Positions 1-5,549 of a stretch of 7,126 nt of DNA are shown piece by piece. Source of the DNA: Gemmatimonadota bacterium (GTDB lineage: Bacteria; Gemmatimonadota; Gemmatimonadetes; Gemmatimonadales; Gemmatimonadaceae). The position numbers were made by a program, and so were the translations under genes. The notes under the pieces were generated by a model. It saw only the letters and a program-made list of their open reading frames with translations. It was not told the origin of the DNA and did not search any database. Positions within the stretch are counted from its first letter, which is position 1; each line of letters begins with the position of its first letter. The stretch lies in contig JAHFCS010000107.1 in the NCBI GenBank assembly GCA_023249395.1, forward strand, positions 1-7,126, written 5' to 3'.

Positions 1-293
1 ATGACGATTGCGACGACGATGATCACCGGAATGGTGTACCAGGAGAGCATTCGCCTCGCCATCTCCGGCCGGATGAATCCGTCGGCGGCGATGATCAGCA
101 GCGGAACAAGAGCGAGATAGCAGGCACCTGAGAGATCCATCCTCAGTCCGCTCAACAGCGTCCCCGCGATGATGCTCGTGCCGAGCTGCGCCGACTTCGG
201 CCATCCATAGGCGAGAAATACAGCTCGCCCTACCTCGAAGAAGGCGATCCAGAACAATACATAGACGCCGAGGAACCGGAGGCGCTTCAGCAT
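1..293 (-). CDS. N-terminus of probable LTA-synthase/sulfatase-family membrane protein (partial, runs off window)
   Basis: The reverse strand reads open from an ATG at 293 to the window edge, giving 97 codons. The product starts MLKRLRF and has a hydrophobic helix at about residues 8-27, a second at about 54-71 that follows a GLRMDLSG motif, and a third beginning near 86. A basic N-terminus, a first helix, and then an (R)xDLS segment entering helix 2 resemble the N-terminal membrane domain of LTA-synthase-like phosphoglycerol transferases and related sulfatase-fold membrane enzymes. The catalytic extracytoplasmic domain would lie outside the window, so the family call rests on this region alone. 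The start is 14 bases after the DinB stop codon, which suggests co-transcription. I see no good Shine-Dalgarno sequence. Other polytopic membrane families remain possible. Confidence 0.6.
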   Translation of the reverse strand, partial: MLKRLRFLGVYVLFWIAFFEVGRAVFLAYGWPKSAQLGTSIIAGTLLSGLRMDLSGACYLALVPLLIIAADGFIRPEMARRMLSWYTIPVIIVVAIV

Positions 294-307
294 CGGCCGA
301 CTGCGGG

Positions 308-814
308 TCAGGTCGCCGTTCGGCGATGATGAACGCGGATGGCTTTCTTGAGGATCGCGATCTGCCCGCCATGATACGCCGCGTGCTGCGTTACGCCGTG
401 CAGCATGGCGGCGACGCTGCGCTGGCTTTGCGGCGCGTTGCGCGAGAGCTCCTCGTCGCTCAATCCGGAGACGATTTCGCGCAGGCGTTCGTGGCTTTCC
501 GCGAGCGCGGAACGCGCCGCCGCCCAGCGGTTCTCCGAGATCGGGCCAGCGCGCGGCCAGTCCTCGCCTTCCGCCGGCTCTACCTGGCCGCCGGTGATGC
601 GACGCCGCACGATGTTCGCCCACGACGTTATGTGAAGAACGAGCTCCCAGATGTTGTGCGCCGCCGGAATCGGGCGCTGGATCGCGTCTTCCGACGTGAT
701 CCCCTCGAGCAGCTCGTTGAGCGACGGACCGTGCCACGCATCACCCTGAAGGGCCCGGCCGATCTCATCAGCGATTCGCTCGCCTTCGGTCCTGGTTCGA
801 TCGCCGTCTACCAA
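308..814 (-). CDS. DinB/YfiT-like metal-binding four-helix protein
   Basis: This 168-residue protein has the layout of the DinB superfamily (DinB_2/YfiT type), a four-helix bundle with a metal site made of three histidines. The likely ligands are H61 in HNIWELVLH and H144 and H148 in QHAAYHGGQ, at the usual spacing. Family members include thiol-dependent S-transferases (bacillithiol, mycothiol) and many proteins of unknown role, so no substrate is assigned. No ATG is available in frame before the fold begins. The chosen start is TTG at 814, preceded by GAGG with 8 bases of spacing; the next in-frame stop upstream is at 839-841. A short ORF with a stronger ribosome binding site overlaps this start (see findings). 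The gene lies between the VOC gene (83 bases upstream) and the membrane-enzyme gene (14 bases downstream), all on the same strand. Confidence 0.85.
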   Translation of the reverse strand: MVDGDRTRTEGERIADEIGRALQGDAWHGPSLNELLEGITSEDAIQRPIPAAHNIWELVLHITSWANIVRRRITGGQVEPAEGEDWPRAGPISENRWAAARSALAESHERLREIVSGLSDEELSRNAPQSQRSVAAMLHGVTQHAAYHGGQIAILKKAIRVHHRRTAT

Positions 815-852
815 ATCTTCGCCCTCAGACCCATGTTCTCATTTACACCCAT
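808..852 (-). other. Possible 15-codon leader ORF overlapping the DinB start
   Basis: An ATG at 852 is preceded by GAGGGAG (866-860) with 7 bases of spacing, the best Shine-Dalgarno match seen in the window. The reading frame is MGVNENMGLRAKIW and it ends in TAG at 810-808, so it overlaps the first two codons of the DinB gene in another frame. It could be a translated leader coupled to DinB, or the true DinB start separated from its frame by one base. It could also be chance. The sequence alone does not decide. Confidence 0.35.
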
Positions 853-897
853 TACAGAGCTCCCTCGATTTGTTTGTTGTCTGCGGCAGATTCAGTC

Positions 898-1119
898 TCA
901 GTCGCCGCCCGTCGGGACGAGCGGCTCGTACAATTCAACGCGATTGTTGTCGGGGTCCCTTATCCAGGCGAACCGTCCGTAGTCGAACTCTTCCACCTTC
1001 TCCACTGCGACGCCGTCGGTCTCGAGCTGGGCGAGCTCTTTCGCCTTGTTCGAGAAGAGGAACACCCCGCCGATGCCGTTGACCGCAAGACGGCGGTGAT
1101 CAGTGGATTCGGGCATCAT
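898..1119 (-). CDS. VOC/glyoxalase-fold protein, internally shortened to one module
   Basis: This 73-residue ORF begins with VNGIGGVFLFSNKAKELAQ (residues 13-31), the first strand and helix of a VOC protein. It then passes directly to LETDGVAVEKV and YGRFAWIRDPDNNRVELYEP (up to residue 68), which is the end of the second VOC module. Family members with these two ends are normally about 120-135 residues, with WY and a second half-module between them, so roughly 50-60 residues appear to be missing in frame. What remains has the order beta-alpha-beta-beta-beta of a single module, including the C-terminal Glu of RVELYEP, the usual metal ligand position. The start could be either of two adjacent ATGs (1119 or 1116). 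The gene begins 13 bases after the membrane-protein stop, so an operon is likely. No substrate can be assigned. It may be a decayed gene rather than a working small protein. Confidence 0.6.
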   Translation of the reverse strand: MMPESTDHRRLAVNGIGGVFLFSNKAKELAQLETDGVAVEKVEEFDYGRFAWIRDPDNNRVELYEPLVPTGGD

Positions 1120-1132
1120 GTACCGGTGAGGG

Positions 1133-1519
1133 TCACGGGTGACCGCGGGAAGCCAGAAAAAGGACGAGCGCGTAAAGCGCAGCGAGCCCTACCATCAGCA
1201 CGCCGCCCCTCAATGATACGGGCAGGAGGTACGACGCGTTACTCCCGTCGGTCGCGATGAGGTAGACCCATTCATCCAATGCAAGCGCGAGCCCTGCGCC
1301 GAACCCCACCGAGGCGACATCGGTGAGCCACGATCTCCCGGCGAAGAGAGCCAGTGGCATCCCGCACGCTGTGATGAGCAGCAGCCCGGTGAAGAGATGG
1401 TGGATGTTGTAGCCGACGACGTCGAAATCTGAGTTGGGCGACATCGAGAGCATAGACCGCATCACCACGAACGTCGTAATGAGCGCCGCAACGATCAGCT
1501 TCGCGCGTCTCGTGTCCAT
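1133..1519 (-). CDS. Small four-helix integral membrane protein, function unknown
   Basis: The product has 128 residues and about four transmembrane helices, at roughly residues 8-24, 42-60, 66-88 and 106-124, with a short basic N-terminus (MDTRRAK). Polar residues that stand out are H40 and H41 at the start of helix 2 and D82/E83 in helix 3 (ALDEWVYL). Small membrane proteins with an HH pair followed by a GxGLxLxLDE-type helix occur in several soil bacteria and have no established function, and I cannot name the family precisely. The ATG at 1519 is only 28 bases from the end of the acetyltransferase terminator, so the gene probably has its own promoter: TATCTT (1532-1527) lies 7 bases before the ATG. 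The VOC gene follows after 13 bases. Confidence 0.75.
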   Translation of the reverse strand: MDTRRAKLIVAALITTFVVMRSMLSMSPNSDFDVVGYNIHHLFTGLLLITACGMPLALFAGRSWLTDVASVGFGAGLALALDEWVYLIATDGSNASYLLPVSLRGGVLMVGLAALYALVLFLASRGHP

Positions 1520-1526
1520 GGCGGGG

Positions 1527-1532
1527 AAGATA
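1527..1532 (-). promoter_or_regulatory. Tentative -10 box for the membrane-protein gene
   Basis: TATCTT matches TATAAT at 4 of 6 positions and lies 7 bases before the ATG at 1519, similar to the two better-supported start-proximal promoters in this window. The hexamer at the expected -35 position falls in the T-run of the terminator and matches poorly. The main argument is that transcription must restart here, downstream of a strong terminator. Confidence 0.3.
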
Positions 1533-1547
1533 TCCCTCTGCCCAACG

Positions 1548-1577
1548 AAAAAAAAAGCCGCACCACAGGGTGCGGCT
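1548..1577 (-). terminator. Rho-independent terminator of the acetyltransferase gene
   Basis: On the minus strand a perfect 9-bp stem (AGCCGCACC paired with GGTGCGGCT) closes a 4-base loop and is followed at once by nine T residues. It begins 17 bases past the TGA of the acetyltransferase gene. This is a textbook intrinsic terminator, and it separates that gene from the membrane-protein gene downstream. Confidence 0.93.
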
Positions 1578-1594
1578 CCGAAACCGGGTGAACT

Positions 1595-2191
1595 TCAGCT
1601 CGCGCGGAGTGCCCGCTTCGGCTTGGCCGGCGTCGTCTCGACCAGCTGCGGCATCTGCCAGTCGCTTCCGAATGTCTTCTGGAAGCAGCGCTTCGGGACG
1701 ATGTCAACTCCGGCGGTCGTCAGTGACTCGTATCGCGACAGCTTCTCGGGATACCGGGCAATTGATGCCGGCTTGTAGTCGAGCGCGAGGAAAAATCTGT
1801 CGGTAAGGCTCAAGGCGAAGATTTCCTCGATGTCGCGCGCCCGCGCCAGCCGCTCGACACCGAGAACGACCTGGGTACCCAGCCCGTTGCCGTGCTCGTC
1901 GCGCAACACGGCAACCGACGAGACTTCGGCGAGCGATGGGGAGTATTCCTCGAGTGCGGCACAGGCAACGACCCGGGCGCCCTTCACCGCAACGACGTAA
2001 CTCTCGATGTTGAGCGCGATCTGTTCGGTCGTCCTCGGCAGCATCAAGCCTTCGGCGACGTAGCCGTTGACAAGCTCGTAGATCTGCTCGACATCGGCGC
2101 GCTTCGCCGGGCGGACAACGGCGGAGTGGCCGCCGGCGAGGCCGGTGCGGAGGGCGAATGGGAGGGTCGTGGCCACCGAGTGATTATGCAC
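1595..2191 (-). CDS. GNAT acetyltransferase, N-acetylglutamate synthase-like
   Basis: This 198-residue protein has one GNAT domain at about residues 24-175. VVRPAKRADVEQIYELV, GLMLPRTTEQI, VACAALEEY, LAEVSSVAV and a C-terminal LSRYESL segment resemble the acetyltransferase domain of N-acetylglutamate synthase (ArgA type). That enzyme transfers acetyl from acetyl-CoA to glutamate in the first step of arginine synthesis. There is no amino-acid-kinase domain, so it would be a short, stand-alone form. The acetyl-CoA loop is HGNGLG (100-105), with His where Arg or Gln is usual. The tail (186-198) is basic and probably disordered. The start is GTG at 2191, placed 6 bases after a -10 box; a GTG at 2176 is the alternative. 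ARG-box-like sites cover the promoter, and a strong terminator follows, so it is probably a single-gene unit. Other GNAT substrates cannot be excluded. Confidence 0.85.
   Translation of the reverse strand: MHNHSVATTLPFALRTGLAGGHSAVVRPAKRADVEQIYELVNGYVAEGLMLPRTTEQIALNIESYVVAVKGARVVACAALEEYSPSLAEVSSVAVLRDEHGNGLGTQVVLGVERLARARDIEEIFALSLTDRFFLALDYKPASIARYPEKLSRYESLTTAGVDIVPKRCFQKTFGSDWQMPQLVETTPAKPKRALRAS
2177..2190. promoter_or_regulatory. Candidate ARG box 2 (ArgR/AhrC operator)
   Basis: CGAGTGATTATGCA matches the core ARG-box consensus TGAATAATTATTCA at 10 of 14 positions. It lies exactly 21 bp from box 1, the spacing of paired 18-bp boxes with a 3-bp gap bound by one repressor hexamer. It spans part of the GTG start codon and the first codons of the acetyltransferase gene. 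Confidence 0.55.
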
Positions 2192-2197
2192 AATAGA

Positions 2198-2211
2198 TGT
2201 ATAAATAATCA
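2198..2211. promoter_or_regulatory. Candidate ARG box 1 (ArgR/AhrC operator)
   Basis: TGTATAAATAATCA matches the core ARG-box consensus TGAATAATTATTCA at 11 of 14 positions and covers the -10 box of the acetyltransferase promoter. Binding here would block RNA polymerase. The wider region also holds a perfect 7-bp inverted repeat (TGATTAT at 2181-2187, ATAATCA at 2205-2211). Confidence 0.6.
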
Positions 2212-2226
2212 GAGACTTGGGCGCAA
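2198..2226 (-). promoter_or_regulatory. Sigma-70-type promoter of the acetyltransferase gene (leaderless)
   Basis: On the minus strand, TTGCGC (2226-2221) and TATACA (2203-2198) are separated by 17 bp. They match the -35 and -10 consensus at 3 of 6 and 4 of 6 positions. The GTG start begins 7 bases past the -10 box, where transcription should start, so the mRNA probably has no 5' leader. No Shine-Dalgarno sequence is present. Confidence 0.6.
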
Positions 2227-2477
2227 GAGGGGAATTTTGAGTGGAGACGCGCGGTGGGGGAGGAGAGGCTCACCCTGGCCGCTTTCGCGGCTCCAGTCTG
2301 CGCGCGTGGTGCGTTTGCAGTTGAACCGTCGTTTAGTTTTCCGTCACAGTGCCGTCTCGAATTACGAAACGGGAACAGTCAAACGGGTGACAGTTAGACC
2401 GGAAACTCAGGACGCGCGCAGGATCGACCCGCGCCAGCGCCCGATGAACCATACCGACGCCAACCGTAAGTCTTTCA
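2227..2477. other. Intergenic stretch without a recognisable gene
   Basis: This lies between the rhodanese stop and the acetyltransferase promoter. Frames through it have no family resemblance and only overlap real genes. A stem-loop on the minus strand (GCGCGGG / CCTGCGC, 2434-2416, 5-base loop, one G-U pair) lies about 43 bases past the rhodanese stop but has no T-run, so it is at most a weak 3'-end structure. A second 5-bp hairpin, GCCGC-TTTC-GCGGC, lies at 2278-2291. Confidence 0.5.
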
Positions 2478-2870
2478 TCACTTCCATTCCTCCGTCGGGG
2501 CACCGGCCTCGACCCACGCTCTCCATCCGCCGGCCATCGAGCGGATGCTCGTATACCCCATGCGCTGCAGCGAGTCAGTGGCGAGAACAGATCGAAACCC
2601 CCCGCCACAATAGAGTATAAGCTCACTCGCCTTGTCCGGCGCGAACATTTCGATGTCCCGCTCGATGAGGCCCTTGCCGAGATGCTCGGCACCCTTCGCG
2701 TGGGCCTCGTTCCATTCGTCGTCTTCGCGCACGTCGATCAAACGCGCGCGTCCGCTCGCGAGCGCCGCCCGTGCCTCGTCGACAGTCACCTCACGAACGC
2801 GCCTTCTTGCTTCCTCGACGATGCGGAGAAATCCCGGCGAATGATCTTTCGCATGTGGAACTTCCACCAT
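2478..2870 (-). CDS. Rhodanese-like domain protein (single domain)
   Basis: This 130-residue protein has one complete rhodanese domain at about residues 25-127. It begins with the entry motif REVTVDEARAAL, followed by LIDVREDDEWNEAHAKGA and the active-site loop CGGGFRS with the catalytic Cys in the CxxxxR arrangement. The domain closes with MAGGWRAWVEAG. Single-domain rhodaneses carry sulfur as a Cys persulfide for thiosulfate, sulfide or cofactor chemistry, and the partner is not evident here. There is no signal peptide, so it is cytoplasmic. The ATG at 2870 lies 8 bases after the dipeptidase stop, with no clear ribosome binding site, so co-transcription and translational coupling with the dipeptidase are likely. 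The residues before the domain (PHAKDHSPGFLRIVEEAR) form a probable helix often seen in front of such rhodaneses. Confidence 0.93.
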   Translation of the reverse strand: MVEVPHAKDHSPGFLRIVEEARRRVREVTVDEARAALASGRARLIDVREDDEWNEAHAKGAEHLGKGLIERDIEMFAPDKASELILYCGGGFRSVLATDSLQRMGYTSIRSMAGGWRAWVEAGAPTEEWK

Positions 2871-2878
2871 CGTCGTTC

Positions 2879-4156
2879 TTACTGGGCGGGTTTTGGCGCA
2901 GCTGCCGCCGGCCCGTCGAGCTCGGCGATCGTGCGCGTCGAGGGAGGACGACTCTTCTGCAGCCGCGCGGCGACCTGTTCAGCTCGCTCCAGCACCCGGA
3001 GAATGTTCTCACCGGCAAGCTTCGCGAGATCCTCATCGGACCAGCCGCGGTGTGCCAGCTCGGCGAAGAGCGCAGGATACTTCGAGACGTCCTCGAGCCC
3101 GACTACTACAGTGGTGATGCCGTCGAAGTCACCTCCGATTCCGACGTGATCGACGCCGGCGATGCGCCGGACGTACTCGATCTGGTCCGCGACCTGGCTC
3201 AGCGTTGCCTGCGGCATTGGGTGGGCCGAGCGCCACTCGCGCATCGCGTCACGTACTGCCGCCGTATAGCCACCGGATTTCTTCCGGAGGTCGGCGCCGA
3301 AGAGCTGCTCGTCATGCTCATAGGCTGCCACTGCAGGCGACACGAAAGCTGTGACGAAAGGCACCATCACGACTCCGCCATTCGCCGTGACTCTCTTGAG
3401 AATCGAGTCAGGAACATTGCGCTTGTGATCCACGAGAGCGCGGGCGCCGGAATGCGAGAAGATCACCGGTGCCTCGGTCACGTCGAGAGCATCGCTCATC
3501 GTCGCCGGCGACACGTGGGCAAGGTCCACGAGCATCCCCATCCTGTTCATCTCGCGGACGACTTCCTTTCCGAACTCAGTCAGGCCGCCGTGTTTTGCCG
3601 AGTCGAGCGCCGCGTCGGCCCAGTCAGTCGTCACGTTGTGAGTGAGCGTCATGTACCGCGCGCCGAGGTCGTAATACGCGCGCAGTGTGCCGAGTGAGTT
3701 CTCGATCGCATGTCCGCCTTCGAGGCCAAGCACCGAGCCGATCTTTCCTTCCTTGTGCGCCTGCCGGAGGTCGTGCGCCGTCAACGCCCATTCAAACCGG
3801 TCCGGATATTTCTCCACCATTCGCCGTGCGATGTCGATCTGCTCCATCTGCACGCGGGCGAATCCGGAATCCGCGATCTCTCCGGGGATGTACAGGGACC
3901 AGAACTGGCCGCCCACCATTCCTGCGCGGAGCCGGTCGAGATCGGTATGACCGGCGGTGCGCTTTCGAAGATCGTACGCATCAACGTCGCGCGGCGCCGT
4001 CTTGCTCTCGCGAATTGCCCATGGGAGGTCGTTATGCCCGTCGATCAGCGGCGTCGCCATGAGCACGCGCCGCGCGCGCTCGAGATCTCCCTCAGGTGAC
4101 TTCGAAACCATCGGCATGCACGCGGTCAACAGCGTCAGCGGGAGTATCCATTTCAT
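2879..4156 (-). CDS. Membrane dipeptidase (peptidase family M19), probable lipoprotein
   Basis: This 425-residue zinc dipeptidase of the renal-dipeptidase family hydrolyses dipeptides, and in some members D-amino-acid dipeptides or other amide substrates. The family's metal ligands are all present: H41 and D43 in DGHNDLP, bridging E146 in GLEGGHAIENS, H214 in DLAHVS and H235 in FSHSGAR. The DFDG aspartate is at 343, and the substrate-binding HKRNVPD is at 244-250. The N-terminus MKWILPLTLLTAC is a short lipoprotein signal with lipobox LTAC, so the enzyme is likely anchored to a membrane through C13 and acts outside the cytoplasm on imported or cell-wall peptides. The C-terminal 25 or so residues are Pro/Ala-rich. 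Length and motif order are normal, so it looks intact. The rhodanese gene follows after 8 bases, and the aminotransferase gene is divergent, 82 bases away. Confidence 0.96.
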   Translation of the reverse strand: MKWILPLTLLTACMPMVSKSPEGDLERARRVLMATPLIDGHNDLPWAIRESKTAPRDVDAYDLRKRTAGHTDLDRLRAGMVGGQFWSLYIPGEIADSGFARVQMEQIDIARRMVEKYPDRFEWALTAHDLRQAHKEGKIGSVLGLEGGHAIENSLGTLRAYYDLGARYMTLTHNVTTDWADAALDSAKHGGLTEFGKEVVREMNRMGMLVDLAHVSPATMSDALDVTEAPVIFSHSGARALVDHKRNVPDSILKRVTANGGVVMVPFVTAFVSPAVAAYEHDEQLFGADLRKKSGGYTAAVRDAMREWRSAHPMPQATLSQVADQIEYVRRIAGVDHVGIGGDFDGITTVVVGLEDVSKYPALFAELAHRGWSDEDLAKLAGENILRVLERAEQVAARLQKSRPPSTRTIAELDGPAAAAPKPAQ

Positions 4157-4183
4157 CAGGTCGAATTCCGAAAAAGCTTGAGA

Positions 4184-4219
4184 GACGGCAAAACATAACC
4201 TGCTGGACGCACCTCCTCC
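4184..4219 (-). promoter_or_regulatory. Weak candidate promoter of the dipeptidase-rhodanese unit
   Basis: On the minus strand, TTGGAG (4219-4214) and a TATGTT-like -10 (4195-4190) are 18 bp apart in the 82-base divergent gap, leaving about 33 bases to the dipeptidase ATG. The matches are moderate and overlap the divergent aminotransferase promoter. It is offered only because a promoter is needed in this short gap. Confidence 0.25.
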
Positions 4220-4232
4220 AACACGCTAGAAT
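4204..4232 (+). promoter_or_regulatory. Sigma-70-type promoter of the aminotransferase gene (leaderless)
   Basis: TGGACG (4204-4209) matches the -35 consensus at 4 of 6 positions and TAGAAT (4227-4232) matches the -10 at 5 of 6, with a 17-bp spacer. Only six bases (CCGCCC) separate the -10 box from the ATG at 4239, so transcription should begin at or very near the A of the start codon. There is no Shine-Dalgarno sequence in between. Confidence 0.7.
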
Positions 4233-4238
4233 CCGCCC

Positions 4239-5549
4239 ATGACCGACAACGAGGCGGGCAAGCTCGATTTCGGAGACCAGAGCTCGCTCGACGCGTCACT
4301 GTCGATCGCGGCCCGTGCGCTCCAGGAGTCGGGGATTCTGCGAGTCACCCGGCAGGTACGGGCGATGCTCGCGCGAGGCGAGAAGATCGTGAATCTCACC
4401 GTCGGTGACTTCGATCCCCGGTATTTCCGGATACCGAAGAAGCTGGCCGAGGAGATCCAGGCGGCAATCGGGCGCGGCGAAACGAATTACCCGACACCCG
4501 AGGGAATGCTGCCGTTGCGCCAGGCGATCTCCGATTACGTGTATCGCACCGCCGGGGTGCGCTATCCTGTTGACGCGATCGTCGTGTGCAGCGGCGGGCG
4601 GCCGGTTCTCTACGGCGCATATCGCGCCGTGGTCAATCCGGGCGACAAGGTGTTGTATTCCGTCCCGTCGTGGATGAACGACTCGTACTCGCTGCTCACG
4701 GGTGGCGAGTCGATCGAAATCGAGGCGACGTCCGAGACGGGTTTTCAGCCCACCCTCGAGCAGCTCGCGCCTCACCTGTCTGAAGCGGCGATGCTCTGCC
4801 TGTGCTCGCCGGGAAATCCGACAGGCACTGTGATGACGGCCGAGCATCTCACCAGGATTCTCGAGGCTGTTGTTGTCGAGAACCGGAAACGCGAATCAGC
4901 TGGACGCCGGCCACTCTTCGTGCTGCACGATCAGATGTATGGCGCGCTTGTTTCGGAAGGGCAGAAGCATACTTATCCGGCGGCGGTCGTACCGGAATCG
5001 GCGCGCTACGTCATTTCTGCCGACGGACTTTCAAAGGCTTATGCCGGCACTGGCCTTCGTGTCGGCTGGATGCTCGTGGCGCCGGCGATTGGCGCGCGCA
5101 TTCGCGACATACTTTCTCACGCCGGCGCATGGGCGCCGCGCGCCGAACAGCTCGGCGCGGCGAATTTTCTCAACGACGCGAAGGCGATTGCCGACTTTCG
5201 TGTGGAGATGAGCGCCAGGCTCGCCGAGCGTTTCGATGCGATGTATGACGGATTCCAGAAGCTGGCGGCGGATGGATATCCGGTGGATTCGATAAACCCG
5301 CAGGGCGCGATCTACTTCTCCGCGCGCTTCGTACTGCACGGCTGTGAGTATGAAGGAAAGCTGATCGAGACTGACACCGATATTCGCCTTCTCCTGCTCG
5401 AGCAGGCGGGAATAGCCGTTGTTCCGTTCCAGGCGTTCGGCGTGAAGGGCGACACGGGCTGGTTCCGACTTTCGGCGGGCGCGGTGTCGCTCGACGAGAT
5501 CCGTGACATGTTTCCACGGATTCGGTCGCTGCTCGATAGGGTCGACTAA
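4239..5549 (+). CDS. Pyridoxal-phosphate-dependent aminotransferase, class I/II
   Basis: This 436-residue fold-type I aminotransferase, broadly of the aspartate-aminotransferase type, has all the key residues. YPTPEG lies at 84-89 and PGNPTG at 191-196 (N193 contacts the cofactor ring). DQMY is at 231-234 (D231 bonds the pyridine nitrogen, Y234 the ring oxygen). K266 in ADGLSKAYAGTGLRVGW forms the Schiff base, R274 binds the cofactor phosphate, and R410 in WFRLSAG binds the substrate alpha-carboxylate. The amino donor cannot be told from the sequence. The N-terminal 25 residues are a polar extension compared with typical members. The ATG at 4239 is supported by a promoter 6 bases upstream. 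The gene is cytosolic, single, divergent from the dipeptidase, and its stop codon overlaps the stop of the convergent paaZ. Confidence 0.93.
   Translation: MTDNEAGKLDFGDQSSLDASLSIAARALQESGILRVTRQVRAMLARGEKIVNLTVGDFDPRYFRIPKKLAEEIQAAIGRGETNYPTPEGMLPLRQAISDYVYRTAGVRYPVDAIVVCSGGRPVLYGAYRAVVNPGDKVLYSVPSWMNDSYSLLTGGESIEIEATSETGFQPTLEQLAPHLSEAAMLCLCSPGNPTGTVMTAEHLTRILEAVVVENRKRESAGRRPLFVLHDQMYGALVSEGQKHTYPAAVVPESARYVISADGLSKAYAGTGLRVGWMLVAPAIGARIRDILSHAGAWAPRAEQLGAANFLNDAKAIADFRVEMSARLAERFDAMYDGFQKLAADGYPVDSINPQGAIYFSARFVLHGCEYEGKLIETDTDIRLLLLEQAGIAVVPFQAFGVKGDTGWFRLSAGAVSLDEIRDMFPRIRSLLDRVD

Noticed and set aside
851..856. TGTAAT on the minus strand as a -10 box for DinB
   Set aside because: It has no credible -35 at 16-18 bp and overlaps the start codon of the small ORF with a strong ribosome binding site.
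326..982. 218-residue plus-strand frame
   Set aside because: It lies opposite the DinB and VOC genes, is Arg-rich in the way antisense frames of GC-rich genes are, and shows no recognisable domain.
2278..2291. Hairpin GCCGC-TTTC-GCGGC as a terminator
   Set aside because: Only 5 bp, no T-run on either strand, and about 190 bases from the nearest stop codon.
1892..2620. 242-residue plus-strand frame covering the intergenic stretch
   Set aside because: It overlaps the acetyltransferase and rhodanese genes on the other strand and has no family resemblance; it is open only because of high GC.
2333..2692. 119-residue minus-strand frame overlapping the rhodanese gene
   Set aside because: Alternative frame of the rhodanese region, with Ser/Arg-rich composition and no motif.
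2771..3697. 308-residue plus-strand frame opposite the dipeptidase
   Set aside because: His- and Arg-rich antisense shadow of a fully conserved M19 gene.
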